Notes: generated by a model from the sequence alone, not told the origin. 64,000 nt of DNA from an uncultured Lachnospiraceae bacterium (GCA_944381395.1 CALWKY010000060.1:24921-88920), one strand, 5' to 3'. Positions 8,249 to 17,809 are shown, counted from the stretch's first letter. Numbers and translations are program-made.

Positions 8249-9706
8249 ATGGATAAAGAAAACCTGACCCTTCTGACGGATCTATACCAGCTGACGATGA
8301 TGCAGGGCTATTTAGACAGCGGTATCCATCAAAAAGAAGTGGTCTTTGACCTGTTCTACCGGCAGAATCCCTGTGAAAACGGATTCGCCATCACGGCAGG
8401 TTTACAGCAAGCCATCGAGTATATCAAGAACCTGCATTTTTCTGAAAGTGATTTGGATTATCTTCGTTCCTTAGGGATTTTCCAGGAAAAATTTCTTGCG
8501 TATTTAAAGGATTTTTCCTTCCACGGAGAAATTTATGCCATTCCGGAAGGCACTGTGGTTTTCCCCAAAGAACCTCTGGTGCGGGTAAAAGCGCCTGTCA
8601 TTGAAGCGCAGCTGGTGGAAACAGCGTTATTGACCATCATCAACCATCAAAGCCTCATTGCCACGAAAGCATCCCGTGTTTGCTGGGCAGCTCAAGGCGA
8701 TCCTGTACTGGAGTTTGGTCTGAGACGTGCCCAAGGTCCCGACGCTGGTACGTTAGGCGCCAGAGCCGCCATGATCGGCGGTTGTGCCGCCACCAGCAAT
8801 GTATTAACTGGCAAGCTCTTTGACGTACCTGTCCGCGGTACCCATGCCCACAGCTGGGTCATGAGTTTTCCTGATGAACTGACCGCATTTCGGGAATACG
8901 CCAGACTGTTTCCTGATGCATGCTGTTTATTAGTAGATACCTATGACACACTGAAAAGTGGCGTACCCCATGCCATTCAGGTTTTTGATGAAATGAAGGC
9001 TGCCGGTATCCAGCTGAAAAACTATGGGATTCGCTTAGACAGCGGCGACTTGGCATATCTTTCCAAGCGTGCCAGAGCTATGCTGGATGAAGCAGGATAT
9101 CCCGATGCGGTCATCAGTGCTTCCAGTGATCTGGATGAATTTCTGGTGCAATCCCTGAAAAACCAAGGTGCCGCCATCGCTCAATGGGGAATTGGCACCA
9201 AAATGATTACATGCAGTGACTGTCCTTCTTTTGGCGGCGTTTATAAAATGTCCGCAGAAGATAGAGGCGATGGTACCTTTGAGCCGAAAATCAAGCTTTC
9301 TGACAATCCGGAAAAAATCACCAATCCCGGTATCAAAAAAGTATTCCGTATCTATGACAAAGAAAGCGGAAAGGTAAAGGCTGATCTGATTGCTTTGGAA
9401 GAAGAAACCATTGATACCCACAAAGAACTGTTTTTGTTTGACCCGGAAGCCACTTGGAAACAGATGACTTTGGCGCCGGACAGCTATACGGTACGGGAAT
9501 TATTGGTCCCTGTTTTTGTAGACGGAACGTGCGTTTATCAGTCTCCCTCTGTGATGGAAATCCGGGATTACTGCCAGAAAGAGCAAAATTCCCTTTGGGA
9601 TGAATACCGCAGACTGCGTTATCCACACACACTGCCGGTAGACCTTTCCCAGAAGTTATATGACCTGAAAATGGGCTTAATCAAAAAAATGCGGGGCGAA
9701 AGTTAA
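8249..9706 (+). CDS. pncB: Nicotinate phosphoribosyltransferase
   Basis: A 485-residue enzyme that makes nicotinate mononucleotide from nicotinate and PRPP, feeding NAD salvage. Family hallmarks visible are LLTDLYQLTMMQGY at the N-terminus, EFGLRRAQGPDAG near residue 155, RGTHAHSWVMSF near 197, and RLDSGDLAYLS near 265, which carry the substrate-binding and phosphorylated-His regions. The start at 8249 has aaaggagg eight bases upstream. It is transcribed alone and ends in a strong bidirectional terminator. Confidence 0.95.
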   Translation: MDKENLTLLTDLYQLTMMQGYLDSGIHQKEVVFDLFYRQNPCENGFAITAGLQQAIEYIKNLHFSESDLDYLRSLGIFQEKFLAYLKDFSFHGEIYAIPEGTVVFPKEPLVRVKAPVIEAQLVETALLTIINHQSLIATKASRVCWAAQGDPVLEFGLRRAQGPDAGTLGARAAMIGGCAATSNVLTGKLFDVPVRGTHAHSWVMSFPDELTAFREYARLFPDACCLLVDTYDTLKSGVPHAIQVFDEMKAAGIQLKNYGIRLDSGDLAYLSKRARAMLDEAGYPDAVISASSDLDEFLVQSLKNQGAAIAQWGIGTKMITCSDCPSFGGVYKMSAEDRGDGTFEPKIKLSDNPEKITNPGIKKVFRIYDKESGKVKADLIALEEETIDTHKELFLFDPEATWKQMTLAPDSYTVRELLVPVFVDGTCVYQSPSVMEIRDYCQKEQNSLWDEYRRLRYPHTLPVDLSQKLYDLKMGLIKKMRGES

Positions 9707-9716
9707 ATTTTTCTAT

Positions 9717-9751
9717 CAAAAACGCTGTAGTGGTTTACTACAGCGTTTTTG
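9717..9751. terminator. Bidirectional terminator between pncB and the phosphoesterase gene
   Basis: A near-perfect 15-bp stem (CAAAAACGCTGTAGT and its complement) with a 5-base loop and T/A runs on both sides. The stop codon of the minus-strand phosphoesterase gene (9738-9740) lies inside the stem. Confidence 0.88.
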
Positions 9752-10445
9752 ATTGCTCTCGTATTTTTTTCGGGCAAAAATCCAGGTAATCCGCAGATAC
9801 CAGCTGATAGCGGATGCCATCTCTTTCCCCTTGAAAAGCGGTGCGATGGCTTGCCTTGCCATGTAAATGCCCATAAACCACTTCCGTCACCGGATAGTGT
9901 GCCATCAATTCTGTAAATAATGACGGCTCCCATGCTTCATTCATCGGCGGAAAATGGAGCATCACCAGGATTTCTTTCGCCCCTTGCCGCATAGCCGCGT
10001 CCAAAGACAGCTGAAGCCGTTTTTCCTCTCTGCGGTAAATTTTTTCATCCCTGGGCGTAAAATTTTTAGAATTGGGACACAGCCAGCCCCGGCTGCCGCA
10101 TAGGAACAAATCCCCCCAGCGGGCAGTATCATTTTTCAAAAATATCATATTGGGATAACGATACCGCAGCTGGGAGGAGGACTTCCACCAATAGTCATGA
10201 TTTCCCTCTAAAATCACCTTTTTGCCCGGCAATTGTGCCAGGATATCCAGGTCTGCTGCCGCATCTTCCAGCCGCATGCCCCAGGAAATATCTCCCGGCA
10301 GCAATACCATATCTTCCTCTGTAATCATTTCTTTCCAGTGCGCAATGATTTTTTCACTATGATTTGCCCACTGGGGACCAAATAGATCCATAGGCTTTTC
10401 CACCGCAAATCCAAAATGCAGATCTGCCAATGCGTACAGAGCCAT
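9738..10445 (-). CDS. Calcineurin-like metallophosphoesterase
   Basis: A 235-residue protein with the full dimetal phosphoesterase set: DLHFGF near residue 8 (D-x-H), LLPGDISWG near 50, EGNHDYWW near 82 and YGHLHG near 197. The substrate is unknown; family members cleave phosphodiesters of many kinds. I start at ATG 10445 behind ggaggg. A longer frame would overlap the preceding alarmone synthetase gene without a ribosome binding site. It directly follows that gene, so the two form an operon. Confidence 0.88.
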   Translation of the reverse strand: MALYALADLHFGFAVEKPMDLFGPQWANHSEKIIAHWKEMITEEDMVLLPGDISWGMRLEDAAADLDILAQLPGKKVILEGNHDYWWKSSSQLRYRYPNMIFLKNDTARWGDLFLCGSRGWLCPNSKNFTPRDEKIYRREEKRLQLSLDAAMRQGAKEILVMLHFPPMNEAWEPSLFTELMAHYPVTEVVYGHLHGKASHRTAFQGERDGIRYQLVSADYLDFCPKKIREQSKTL

Positions 10446-10461
10446 GGTCCCCCTCCTTTCC

Positions 10462-11253
10462 TCAAAGACGGAATGTCTCCGCCAGCACATTTAATTTATC
10501 ATTGAGGGCTTTCATCCCTTCCAAATTATCCTCATTCCACAGGCGGATAAATTCTTCATTCATCTGCTCCGCTTCTTCCATATTTTCCCGGAAATAAAGA
10601 ATATGCAGCTTATCCAAAATATTGGAAACCAAACCTTCTTTGATCTGGTTTTCCCGGGTAGCATTGGTAATTTCCTCCCGGATGGTAGACATCTCCTCAT
10701 CCAGTCTATTTGCCGCTTCCGCACAGTTAATGAGCCGTTCCTGCAATGCTTTAGGCACATTGCCGCTATATTTATAGCGCAGGGAATGTTCCGCTGCCGC
10801 CCAGAAATTCATGGCATTGGTACGGATTTGAATTTCTGCCGGGATTTCCTTAAAACCCAGTGCTGTCTGCAGGGGATACCGGATAATCATATGATAACTA
10901 CGGTAACCGCTTTCTTTATGATGATGTACATAGTCCCGTTCTTCTACCACCCGCATATCTTTTCTGCGGCGGATCATTTCCACCACTTTGGGGATATCCT
11001 CCGTAAACTGGCAGAGAATCCGCAGTCCCGCAATATCCTCAATTTCTTCCGCAATTCTATCTGCCGGTATCTGCTTACGGTTGGCTTTCTCCAAAATACT
11101 GGTAATGGATTTTACCCGTCCTGTTACGCCATCGATGGGAGAATATAAACCCAAATAGCGATACTCCGCATCCAAATTACGAAACTTTATCAAAAGTTCA
11201 TCCATCGTCTGCTGATAAGGATACAACAAATCTTTCCAATTAATCATTTCCAT
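10462..11253 (-). CDS. Small alarmone synthetase (RelA/SpoT synthetase-domain protein, RelQ/YjbM-like)
   Basis: A 263-residue (p)ppGpp synthetase-only protein. Diagnostic stretches are GRVKSITSILEKANRK, IEDIAGLRILC, HKESGYRSYHMIIRYP and the catalytic EIQIRT near residue 150. A helical C-terminal extension follows. No HD hydrolase, TGS or ACT domain is present, which places it among small alarmone synthetases that transfer pyrophosphate from ATP to GDP or GTP under stress. It is the first gene of a two-gene operon with the phosphoesterase, whose start lies 17 bases beyond its stop. Confidence 0.9.
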   Translation of the reverse strand: MEMINWKDLLYPYQQTMDELLIKFRNLDAEYRYLGLYSPIDGVTGRVKSITSILEKANRKQIPADRIAEEIEDIAGLRILCQFTEDIPKVVEMIRRRKDMRVVEERDYVHHHKESGYRSYHMIIRYPLQTALGFKEIPAEIQIRTNAMNFWAAAEHSLRYKYSGNVPKALQERLINCAEAANRLDEEMSTIREEITNATRENQIKEGLVSNILDKLHILYFRENMEEAEQMNEEFIRLWNEDNLEGMKALNDKLNVLAETFRL

Positions 11254-11425
11254 GGTCTTTTACCGCCCTTTCGACCTTTTTTGTTCCTTGCGTCGGAACG
11301 ATTCACTGTTTTTAGTATACCAGATTGCCATACAAAAACAATTGGCAGATTGCCCTTTTCTATCGACGATTTCCCACACCGCTGGTTCAACTCCCAAGAA
11401 CAAAGAATTTTAAAATAGGTTCAGG

Positions 11426-11456
11426 CATAAAAAAGCGATGCCATTGAGGCATCGCT
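11426..11456 (-). terminator. Terminator of the nucleoside hydrolase gene
   Basis: On the minus strand a 9-bp stem (AGCGATGCC with GGCATCGCT) is followed by TTTTT. Confidence 0.85.
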
Positions 11457-11469
11457 CTGTTTCATTTTT

Positions 11470-12462
11470 TTATTTTGCCGCTGTTGCCAGCAGGTTCAGC
11501 ATCCAGTCTGCAAAGAAATCACGGTCTGCGCCAAATGCAAAGTTTACATTACGAGGCTTATCGGTGAAAGTTCTGGGATCCAGAATGGTCTGGCCATCTG
11601 CAAAGCCGCCGGAAATATCAATATCCACACGGCTGAGGCGCACATCTTTCAGCACTTGCGGATGTGCTACGGCACAAACAGCCAACGCATCATGGACCGG
11701 TGCAGAGTCCAGCCGTTCCATAGGCTGCAGCTGGCTATAGGCAAAAATACGGTGCGCAATGAAGGAAGCCGCTGCTGCCGCGCTGGGATTGCCCATTGCC
11801 TGCAGCTTCTTCACCTCATCGGTATTGATGCAAGCCTGGTGGGTAGCGTCCAGAGGCACCATGCGAATGGGTACGCCGCTTTCCATTACAATCTGTGCCG
11901 CTTCCGGGTCAAACCAAATATTAAACTCTGCGGCGGAAGAAGTATTGGTGCGGTTATAACCGCCGCCCATCAGCACGATTTCTTTAATCTTGCTGCAGAT
12001 TTTCGGTTCCACCCGCATTGCCATTGCCAGGTTTGTCATAGGACCAACCGGCACAATGGTAATGTCTCCATCGCTCTCCATCAATGTCTTTACATAGAAA
12101 AATACGGCATTTTCCTTTTCTACCTCGCCTTTAGAAGCAGGCAGGTCCAAAAAGTCCGTGTGCATATTTACATCTTCTTTCATGCCTTCTACCTTTGTTC
12201 TGGTGCCATGAATCACAGCATGGCGAGAAGGCAGCAGGGTGCTTACCATAGAAGTTTCGCAGCCACGGTAAATGGGGAAATCTGCCTGCAATACGTCTCT
12301 GACACGCAGGGTATTTTCCGTTGTATTATAAAGCGGTTTATTGCCAGCTACGGTACAAACTGCCAACAGATCAATCTCCGGTTCCAAATAAGCAGTCATA
12401 ATTGCCACTGCATCATCTGTACCAGTGTCCACATCCAGAATGATTTTTTTCTTTTCACTCAT
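11470..12462 (-). CDS. Inosine/uridine-preferring nucleoside hydrolase family protein
   Basis: A 330-residue nucleoside hydrolase cleaving the N-glycosidic bond of ribonucleosides. The calcium-binding signature DVDTGTDDAVAI is at residues 10-21 and the catalytic-site HDALAV near residue 264. VPVGPMTNLA and GGGYNRTN are also typical. I start at ATG 12462 (MSEKKK) because aaaggggg precedes it at proper distance; an earlier ATG lies inside that site. It is monocistronic, with a terminator downstream. Substrate preference cannot be told from sequence alone. Confidence 0.9.
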   Translation of the reverse strand: MSEKKKIILDVDTGTDDAVAIMTAYLEPEIDLLAVCTVAGNKPLYNTTENTLRVRDVLQADFPIYRGCETSMVSTLLPSRHAVIHGTRTKVEGMKEDVNMHTDFLDLPASKGEVEKENAVFFYVKTLMESDGDITIVPVGPMTNLAMAMRVEPKICSKIKEIVLMGGGYNRTNTSSAAEFNIWFDPEAAQIVMESGVPIRMVPLDATHQACINTDEVKKLQAMGNPSAAAAASFIAHRIFAYSQLQPMERLDSAPVHDALAVCAVAHPQVLKDVRLSRVDIDISGGFADGQTILDPRTFTDKPRNVNFAFGADRDFFADWMLNLLATAAK

Positions 12463-12646
12463 TTGATTTATCCCCCTTTGCATGGTTACTAATTTCAGTT
12501 CTTTCGAGCAAGTTCAGACAATTTCAGTATAAGCTTTCCCAGCCCGTTTTGCAATATCTTCCCAAAATATATGAGAAAGGGAATAGGACAATTTCTTTTT
12601 TTCATAAATATGAAGCAAACCATTTGAACTGGAGGCATTGACCATC

Positions 12647-13258
12647 ATGAAAAAACCATTTCTTTTACTTTGTCTTACCCTCTGTTTATCCGCTTGCGGA
12701 CAGCAAGCCAGTGATATGGAACGGGTTTCTCAACAGCTGGCCGACATGCACAGCTATTCTTGCAGTGCCACAATGACACGTGCCACTCCCAAAGGGCAAG
12801 CCGTATACGAAACAAAACAGTACTTCCGAGAAGACGGCGCTTATCGTCTGGAAATTACAGCCCCTGAAACCGCTGCCGGCAATTATACCGTTTTTGATGG
12901 CGAAAAGATCGCACAATACAATCCCAATGTAAAACAGCCTGTGATTCAGAATGTTCCGGAAAATAAAATGCGCAACGAATTATTTTTAGGGCAATTCTAC
13001 GAAAACTATCTCAGCTCGCAGGATGTTTCCGTAGAAACCGCCGCGCTGGATGAAAGCAAATGCGTTGTCTTGGAAGCCATTATTCCAGAAGCAAACGAAG
13101 CGTTAGCTACGGAAAAACTTTGGGTAGACACAGAAACACTGTTACCTGTTCGCTTATGTATTTACGGGGAAGACGGCACGGAAACTTTCTGTCTGGATTA
13201 CAGTGATTTTGTCTATAATCCTACGTTAGATGATGCGCTGTTTACCATTCCGGAATAA
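12647..13258 (+). CDS. GerS-like germination lipoprotein (LolA-like fold)
   Basis: A 203-residue lipoprotein with signal peptide and lipobox LSAC, mature N-terminal Cys at residue 16. The body follows the LolA-like pattern of the clostridial GerS family: MHSYSCSATMT, a YxFREDGAYRLEI strand pair, YNPNVKQPVIQN, and a C-terminal WVDTETLLPVRL ... LDYSDFVYNP. GerS in Clostridioides difficile is needed for cortex degradation during spore germination. This inference agrees with spo0A in the same window. I chose ATG 12647, 11 bases after ggagg. A MazF-type gene follows at 129 bases. Confidence 0.72.
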   Translation: MKKPFLLLCLTLCLSACGQQASDMERVSQQLADMHSYSCSATMTRATPKGQAVYETKQYFREDGAYRLEITAPETAAGNYTVFDGEKIAQYNPNVKQPVIQNVPENKMRNELFLGQFYENYLSSQDVSVETAALDESKCVVLEAIIPEANEALATEKLWVDTETLLPVRLCIYGEDGTETFCLDYSDFVYNPTLDDALFTIPE

Positions 13259-13386
13259 AAGCCCCTTTCCTTGCGGTATAAAACTTTGATTTTCGGTACA
13301 TACTCCTATCAGAATTCAGCCGGTTGGCTACATATCCACTTCTTTCGCCAGCCGTTTCATTCTTTTTGTCATAGGAGGCAGTGGTT

Positions 13387-13740
13387 ATGATTGTAAGACG
13401 CGGTGATATTTATTTTGCAGATCTCAGTCCAGTAGTGGGCAGCGAACAAGGCGGTGTTCGTCCGGTTCTCATCATACAAAACGATACCGGCAATCAATAC
13501 AGCCCTACCGTTATCTGCGCAGCCATTACATCCCGCATGAATAAGGCAAAACTGCCTACCCATATTTCATTGCTGGCGGAGCATTACGCATTACCCAAAG
13601 ATTCCATTGTACTGCTGGAACAGCTGCGCACCATCGACAAGCGGAGACTGCGGGAAAAAGTCTGCCGGCTGGACTGCGCCATCATGCAGCAAATCGATCA
13701 TGCACTGATGATTTCTTTAGCGCTGATCAAACGAGATTGA
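13387..13740 (+). CDS. MazF/PemK family endoribonuclease toxin
   Basis: A 117-residue protein of the MazF/NdoA family of sequence-specific mRNA interferases. It begins [32 protein letters not shown] and contains [18 protein letters not shown] and [13 protein letters not shown], all strongly NdoA-like, including the conserved Arg and Thr-Ser pair of the active site. ATG 13387 is eight bases from aggagg; the alternative GTG at 13381 is too close. No antitoxin gene (NdoAI-like ribbon-helix-helix) lies immediately upstream, where the gap is only 128 bases, so the toxin stands alone here. Confidence 0.92.
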   Translation: MIVRRGDIYFADLSPVVGSEQGGVRPVLIIQNDTGNQYSPTVICAAITSRMNKAKLPTHISLLAEHYALPKDSIVLLEQLRTIDKRRLREKVCRLDCAIMQQIDHALMISLALIKRD

Positions 13741-13742
13741 TA

Positions 13743-13903
13743 CAAAAAGATTGTTCCAAAAGCAGGTTCCACTTAAGAAAGTATCCTTTTCTTTTTCTGC
13801 CATTTCTTAAGGGATCATTGTGACGGTCGTCTTTCAAAAGAAAACATTCCAAATGAAAAAGAAATAGCTGGAATTCTTCCTCTCCTAAGGATTCCAGCTA
13901 TCG
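13743..13903 (-). repeat. Intergenic two-hairpin repeat, copy C (minus orientation)
   Basis: This copy fills most of the gene-free stretch 13741-14112. Read on the minus strand it starts with a hairpin (TAGCTGGAAT...ATTCCAGCTA) followed by TTTCTTTTT. Next come a GACGACCGTCACAATG segment and a long-range pair CTTAAGAAA/TTTCTTAAG, then a closing TCTTT. The layout matches copies at 32618, 59562 and 62877. The remainder of the gap, 13904-14112, holds the leader of the SDR gene and nothing else I can identify. Confidence 0.65.
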
Positions 13904-14112
13904 TTATGTTCTTAAGCTGCATACTTGAAAAGAAATGTTTTTCTGTGAATTGTATATAAAATACCGGCAAAACTTACAAAGAAATTGTTCCATATTACTT
14001 GACGATTTTTCAATCGCCATGATACACTTTCCTTATCATTTTATTTCTTTGGGAAAAATGGAAAAAACTGGATATGGGATGATTACAAAATATTAAAGGA
14101 GGAAGATGGAAC

Positions 14113-14883
14113 ATGAAGAATTATTTTGATTTAACTGGTCAAGTAGCTGTGGTAACAGGCGCTTCTACTGGGTTGGGTCTGCAAATGGCAAAAGCATTTG
14201 CCAGCCAAGGTGCAAATCTGGTGCTCCTTGCCAGAAGACAGAACTTATTGGAAGAAAACGCATCTGCCATTGAAAAAGAATTTGGCGTGAAAGTACTGCC
14301 CTATGCATGTGACATTACCGACACAGAACGGGTAAAGTCTGCCGTTGCAAAAACCATGGAAACTTTTGGCAGAGTAGATATTTTAGTAAACAATGCTGGT
14401 ACCGGCGCAGTAGCTCCTGCTGTAGATATCACCGATGAGCAGTTTAATAATGAACTGAAGATCGACCTGTTTGGCTCCTTCCTTTGTGCCAGAGAGTTTG
14501 CGAAAGAAATGATGAAAGCACATTATGGCCGTATCATTAACATTGCTTCCATGTATGGTCTGGTCGGTAACATGGCTGCCACTTGTGCGCCTTACCATGC
14601 AGCAAAAGGCGGTGTTGTAAACCTGACCCGCGCGCTGGCAGCGGAATGGGGAAAAGAAGGTATTACCGTAAATTCTATCTGCCCCGGTTATTTCTGGACA
14701 CCTCTGACAAAAGATACCTTGGAAACAGACTGGTTCCAAACATACGCAAAGGGTGCTATTCCCATCGGTCGTTACGGCAGAGAAGGCGAACTGGACACCT
14801 GCGCATTATTCTTGGCATCTCCTGCCAGCAGCTATGTCAATGGTCAAAACATTGCTGTAGATGGTGGTTATACCGTAATCTAA
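14113..14883 (+). CDS. Short-chain dehydrogenase/reductase (gluconate 5-dehydrogenase-like)
   Basis: A 256-residue classical SDR. Cofactor motif TGASTGLG is at residues 16-23, NNAG near 94, the catalytic Ser at ASMYG near 144, and YHAAK near 162; the C-terminus ends in AVDGGYTVI. The overall pattern resembles gluconate 5-dehydrogenase and 2-deoxygluconate 3-dehydrogenase (IdnO/KduD group), NAD(P)-dependent ketone or alcohol oxidoreductases. There is no sugar-acid operon nearby, so the substrate is uncertain. The start follows aaaggagg. It is monocistronic with a terminator downstream. Confidence 0.88.
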   Translation: MKNYFDLTGQVAVVTGASTGLGLQMAKAFASQGANLVLLARRQNLLEENASAIEKEFGVKVLPYACDITDTERVKSAVAKTMETFGRVDILVNNAGTGAVAPAVDITDEQFNNELKIDLFGSFLCAREFAKEMMKAHYGRIINIASMYGLVGNMAATCAPYHAAKGGVVNLTRALAAEWGKEGITVNSICPGYFWTPLTKDTLETDWFQTYAKGAIPIGRYGREGELDTCALFLASPASSYVNGQNIAVDGGYTVI

Positions 14884-14945
14884 ATACAAAAAAGATCCGC
14901 GCAAATAAGCTAGTAAGATCATTTCTGAATGATTTGCGAAACAAG

Positions 14946-14982
14946 AAAAAGCCTGAGGGAAGATTTTCCCACAGGCTTTTTT
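14946..14982. terminator. Bidirectional terminator between the SDR gene and apt
   Basis: Stem AAAAAGCCTG with CAGGCTTTTT, extended inside by AGGGA/TCCC, with T-runs on both strands. It separates convergent genes. Confidence 0.85.
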
Positions 14983-14983
14983 A

Positions 14984-15511
14984 TCAATATTGTAAAACGC
15001 TGTATACCGGATAGCCATCCAGTTTATTTCTGCCGCCCAGATCTTTCAGCTCAATGAGGAAGTACAGGCCGACTACTTCAGCGCCGGCATCTTCCAGCAA
15101 ATCAACCATTGCCTTTGCAGTGCCGCCTGTTGCCAACAGATCATCCACAATAATTACTTTCTGTCCTCTCTGAACCGCATCCTGATGGATTTCAATAGCA
15201 GCCGTACCATACTCCAAAGCATATTCCCTGCTATACACCGCAGCCGGCAGTTTTCCCTGTTTGCGGATCAATACAAAGCCTTTTCTCAAGTTGTAAGCCA
15301 GAGGCATGCCAAAAATGAATCCTCTGGACTCAGGGCCTACTACCAGATCGAATTTCTTCTCACCAATCAAATGCTGCATCTGATCAACGGCATCATGCAA
15401 GCCTTCTGCATCCTTCAAAAGCGTGGTAATATCCCGAAAAAGCACGCCTTCTACAGGGAAATCCTGGATCGTTCTGATCTTCTTGTCCAATTTTTCCTGT
15501 ACTTTGTTCAT
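14984..15511 (-). CDS. apt: Adenine phosphoribosyltransferase
   Basis: A 175-residue type I phosphoribosyltransferase that converts adenine plus PRPP to AMP. The PRPP-binding motif VIIVDDLLATGGTA lies near residues 119-132. The N-terminus (IRTIQDFPVEGVLFRDITTLL) and GPESRGFIFG are APRT-specific. It lies 15 bases downstream of recJ, the common clostridial recJ-apt pairing. It ends immediately at the shared terminator. Confidence 0.96.
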   Translation of the reverse strand: MNKVQEKLDKKIRTIQDFPVEGVLFRDITTLLKDAEGLHDAVDQMQHLIGEKKFDLVVGPESRGFIFGMPLAYNLRKGFVLIRKQGKLPAAVYSREYALEYGTAAIEIHQDAVQRGQKVIIVDDLLATGGTAKAMVDLLEDAGAEVVGLYFLIELKDLGGRNKLDGYPVYSVLQY

Positions 15512-15526
15512 TTTTGTACTTCCTCC

Positions 15527-17302
15527 CTACTTACTCCATCTGAAATCCTTAAGCATCAGCTGGACGGAGTTCCTGCCGTTATAAGTGTTCACATCAATGC
15601 TGTAAACAAAGTCCATGGGCATAGGAACTTTGCCAGACATCATTATTTTATCATAATTCTCCGGTGAATACAATTCTTTTAATCGCAAAAGAAAGTCCTC
15701 TTTTCCATCAAACCGAATGGCAGATAAGAATGTGCCGCTTTGCTCTTCCCGCAATGTCATGCGCAGAATATCTCCCGATGCACCAATAAAATCAAACCGC
15801 TCCACCAGGATATTTTTGGAGCCAAACAGTGGTACTGGATTCCCTTTTCCAAAGGGTGCCAACGCTTTCAACTCCATCGCCAATTTTAGATCAATTTCGG
15901 AAAAGGATAATTCTTTTTCAATGCGCAATACCGGCATTAACTCCAATTTTGTTAAAGTGCAGGCGGCATTAAGGCGTTCCCTTAAGGGTCCAATGTTTTC
16001 CACCGGCAAAGAAAAACCTGCTGCCATAGCATGTCCGCCAAAGCGGGTAAACAAATCTTTGCACTTTGACAGCTCTTGAAATATATCATAGCCCTCAATG
16101 CTGCGGGCAGATCCTTTTGCACCGTCTTCCGCATTGGTAATCATCAAGGTAGGACGGTATAATCTATCCTTTACCCGACCAGCTACAATTCCTGCTATAC
16201 TCTCATGGATTTCCGGATCATACAGCACCAACACCCGGTCCTCTGCATAAATGCCCTCTTCCGCCTGTAAAATGGCTCTTTCTGCGGCTTGTGCCGTCAT
16301 CTGCTTTCGTTCTGCATTCAGCTCTACCAGCTCTTTGGCATCAGCTCTTGCCTTTTGAGGATCTTCCGTACAAAACAGCTCCACCGCGGCAGCCGCGCTT
16401 TCCAGTCTTCCTGTGGCATTGATACAGGGACCTATGATAAAGCCCATGTGATACTCCGTTAGTTTTTTCTCTGCCAAGCCGGTTTCTTCTATGAGCATCT
16501 GCAGTCCCAGATTTTCTGTCTGTTCCAGCAAGTGAATGCCGCAGCGTACCATTTCCCGGTTTTCTCCCAATAAATCCACGATATCACAAACCGTAGCAAT
16601 AGCGGCAAAGGTCATCAGCTGTTTCCGCTCTTTTTGATCCATTTCCCCAAAAGTTTCCAGCAATGCCACAGCAAAACGATAGGCAATGCCAGCAGCGCAC
16701 AGGGAGGAAAAAGGATAGGCGCAATGCTTTTGTTTGGGATCAATGACCGCATCGGCTTCTGGTAAAATATCCCTTTTTTCTCCCCCGGCGCCTTCCTCAA
16801 AAGGCGGCTCATGGTGGTCCAGCACCACTACTGTCATGCCCTTTTCTTTCGCCAATGCCACTTCCCGTGCAGCGGCAATGCCGTTATCACAGGTAAATAA
16901 TACCTCTGTATGTTCTTGTGCCAGTGTTTCTACCGCTTTTTCATTCAGCCCATATCCTTCCTTCTGGCGATGGGGCACATAAGTAGTTACATTGCCGCCT
17001 AACAGCCGGATGGTGCGATACAGGATGGTACTGCTCATCACACCATCCACATCATAGTCGCCGTATACAACGATTTTCTTTTGTTCCCGGATTGCCTGCG
17101 CGATGAGCTGTATTCCTTTCTCAAAATCCTTCATTAAGCTTGCGTTTCCCGGCAGAAAGCCCCCCTGCAAAAACTGCTGTGCCTGCAGCGAGGAATGGAT
17201 GCCGCGATTGGCCAATACGCAAGCCGTCGCTTCCCGCACACCTAACACTTGTGCCATTTTGGATAAATTTTGATAATTACGTTTCAAGAGCCAGCGTTTC
17301 AA
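15527..17302 (-). CDS. recJ: Single-stranded-DNA-specific exonuclease RecJ
   Basis: A 591-residue 5'-3' single-strand exonuclease of the DHH phosphoesterase superfamily, acting in recombination and base-excision repair. VVYGDYDVDGVMSS carries motif I, FTCDNGIAA motif II, VVLDHHEPP motif III (DHH), and GFGGHAMAAGFS the DHHA1 domain. I start it at TTG 17300-17302 (LKRWLLKRNYQN), because aaggagg sits eight bases upstream. The longer frame to 17371 has no ribosome binding site. It is upstream of apt in the same operon. Confidence 0.95.
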   Translation of the reverse strand: MKRWLLKRNYQNLSKMAQVLGVREATACVLANRGIHSSLQAQQFLQGGFLPGNASLMKDFEKGIQLIAQAIREQKKIVVYGDYDVDGVMSSTILYRTIRLLGGNVTTYVPHRQKEGYGLNEKAVETLAQEHTEVLFTCDNGIAAAREVALAKEKGMTVVVLDHHEPPFEEGAGGEKRDILPEADAVIDPKQKHCAYPFSSLCAAGIAYRFAVALLETFGEMDQKERKQLMTFAAIATVCDIVDLLGENREMVRCGIHLLEQTENLGLQMLIEETGLAEKKLTEYHMGFIIGPCINATGRLESAAAAVELFCTEDPQKARADAKELVELNAERKQMTAQAAERAILQAEEGIYAEDRVLVLYDPEIHESIAGIVAGRVKDRLYRPTLMITNAEDGAKGSARSIEGYDIFQELSKCKDLFTRFGGHAMAAGFSLPVENIGPLRERLNAACTLTKLELMPVLRIEKELSFSEIDLKLAMELKALAPFGKGNPVPLFGSKNILVERFDFIGASGDILRMTLREEQSGTFLSAIRFDGKEDFLLRLKELYSPENYDKIMMSGKVPMPMDFVYSIDVNTYNGRNSVQLMLKDFRWSK

Positions 17303-17392
17303 AAGTGCTCCCTCCTTTTGCGCTACGTTTCTTGTTTCAGTATAGCAAAAAGAAGGCGTTTTGTCCTGCATTCCTGAAAAAAGATTCTGATC

Positions 17393-17809
17393 TTATGAGC
17401 GTTTTAAATTAATGCCTAAAACACCGCCGATGCCGCCGCCTGCCAAAGCGACAGGAAGAATAACAGCACTGGATAATTCCAAGCCGCCACGCAATACCCC
17501 TAATATGGTCAATAACAGCACACCATAAATCAGCCCGGCCAATAAGCCATGGAGCAGTCCTTTCTTTTCTGCGCTCTTTGCCCAGTCAAAGCCGGCTACC
17601 GCGGCAGAAAAAGCAGTTGTTGCTAAAGAAAAGGTAGGTACTGCCGCCTCCGAAAAGAAAGTATATGTAAGCAAAATCCCGCAAACCAAAAACAAAATGC
17701 AGGTAATGGCAAAAGCGACTGCCATGGATTCTACCATTGCCAGCGCCTTCCCATTGGAATGACTTTTTTCCCGGGCACTGATATTCTTTTTCTTCCAAAA
17801 CTTTTTCAT
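17393..17809 (-). CDS. TIGR04086 family membrane protein
   Basis: A 138-residue protein with a basic N-terminus and four hydrophobic segments (about residues 25-50, 55-75, 84-104 and 113-135). It ends in GGGIGGVLGINLKRS, the glycine-rich tail of TIGR04086. The family is frequently found near secDF, yajC and recJ in Clostridia, and the position just upstream of recJ fits. Function is unknown. Confidence 0.85.
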   Translation of the reverse strand: MKKFWKKKNISAREKSHSNGKALAMVESMAVAFAITCILFLVCGILLTYTFFSEAAVPTFSLATTAFSAAVAGFDWAKSAEKKGLLHGLLAGLIYGVLLLTILGVLRGGLELSSAVILPVALAGGGIGGVLGINLKRS

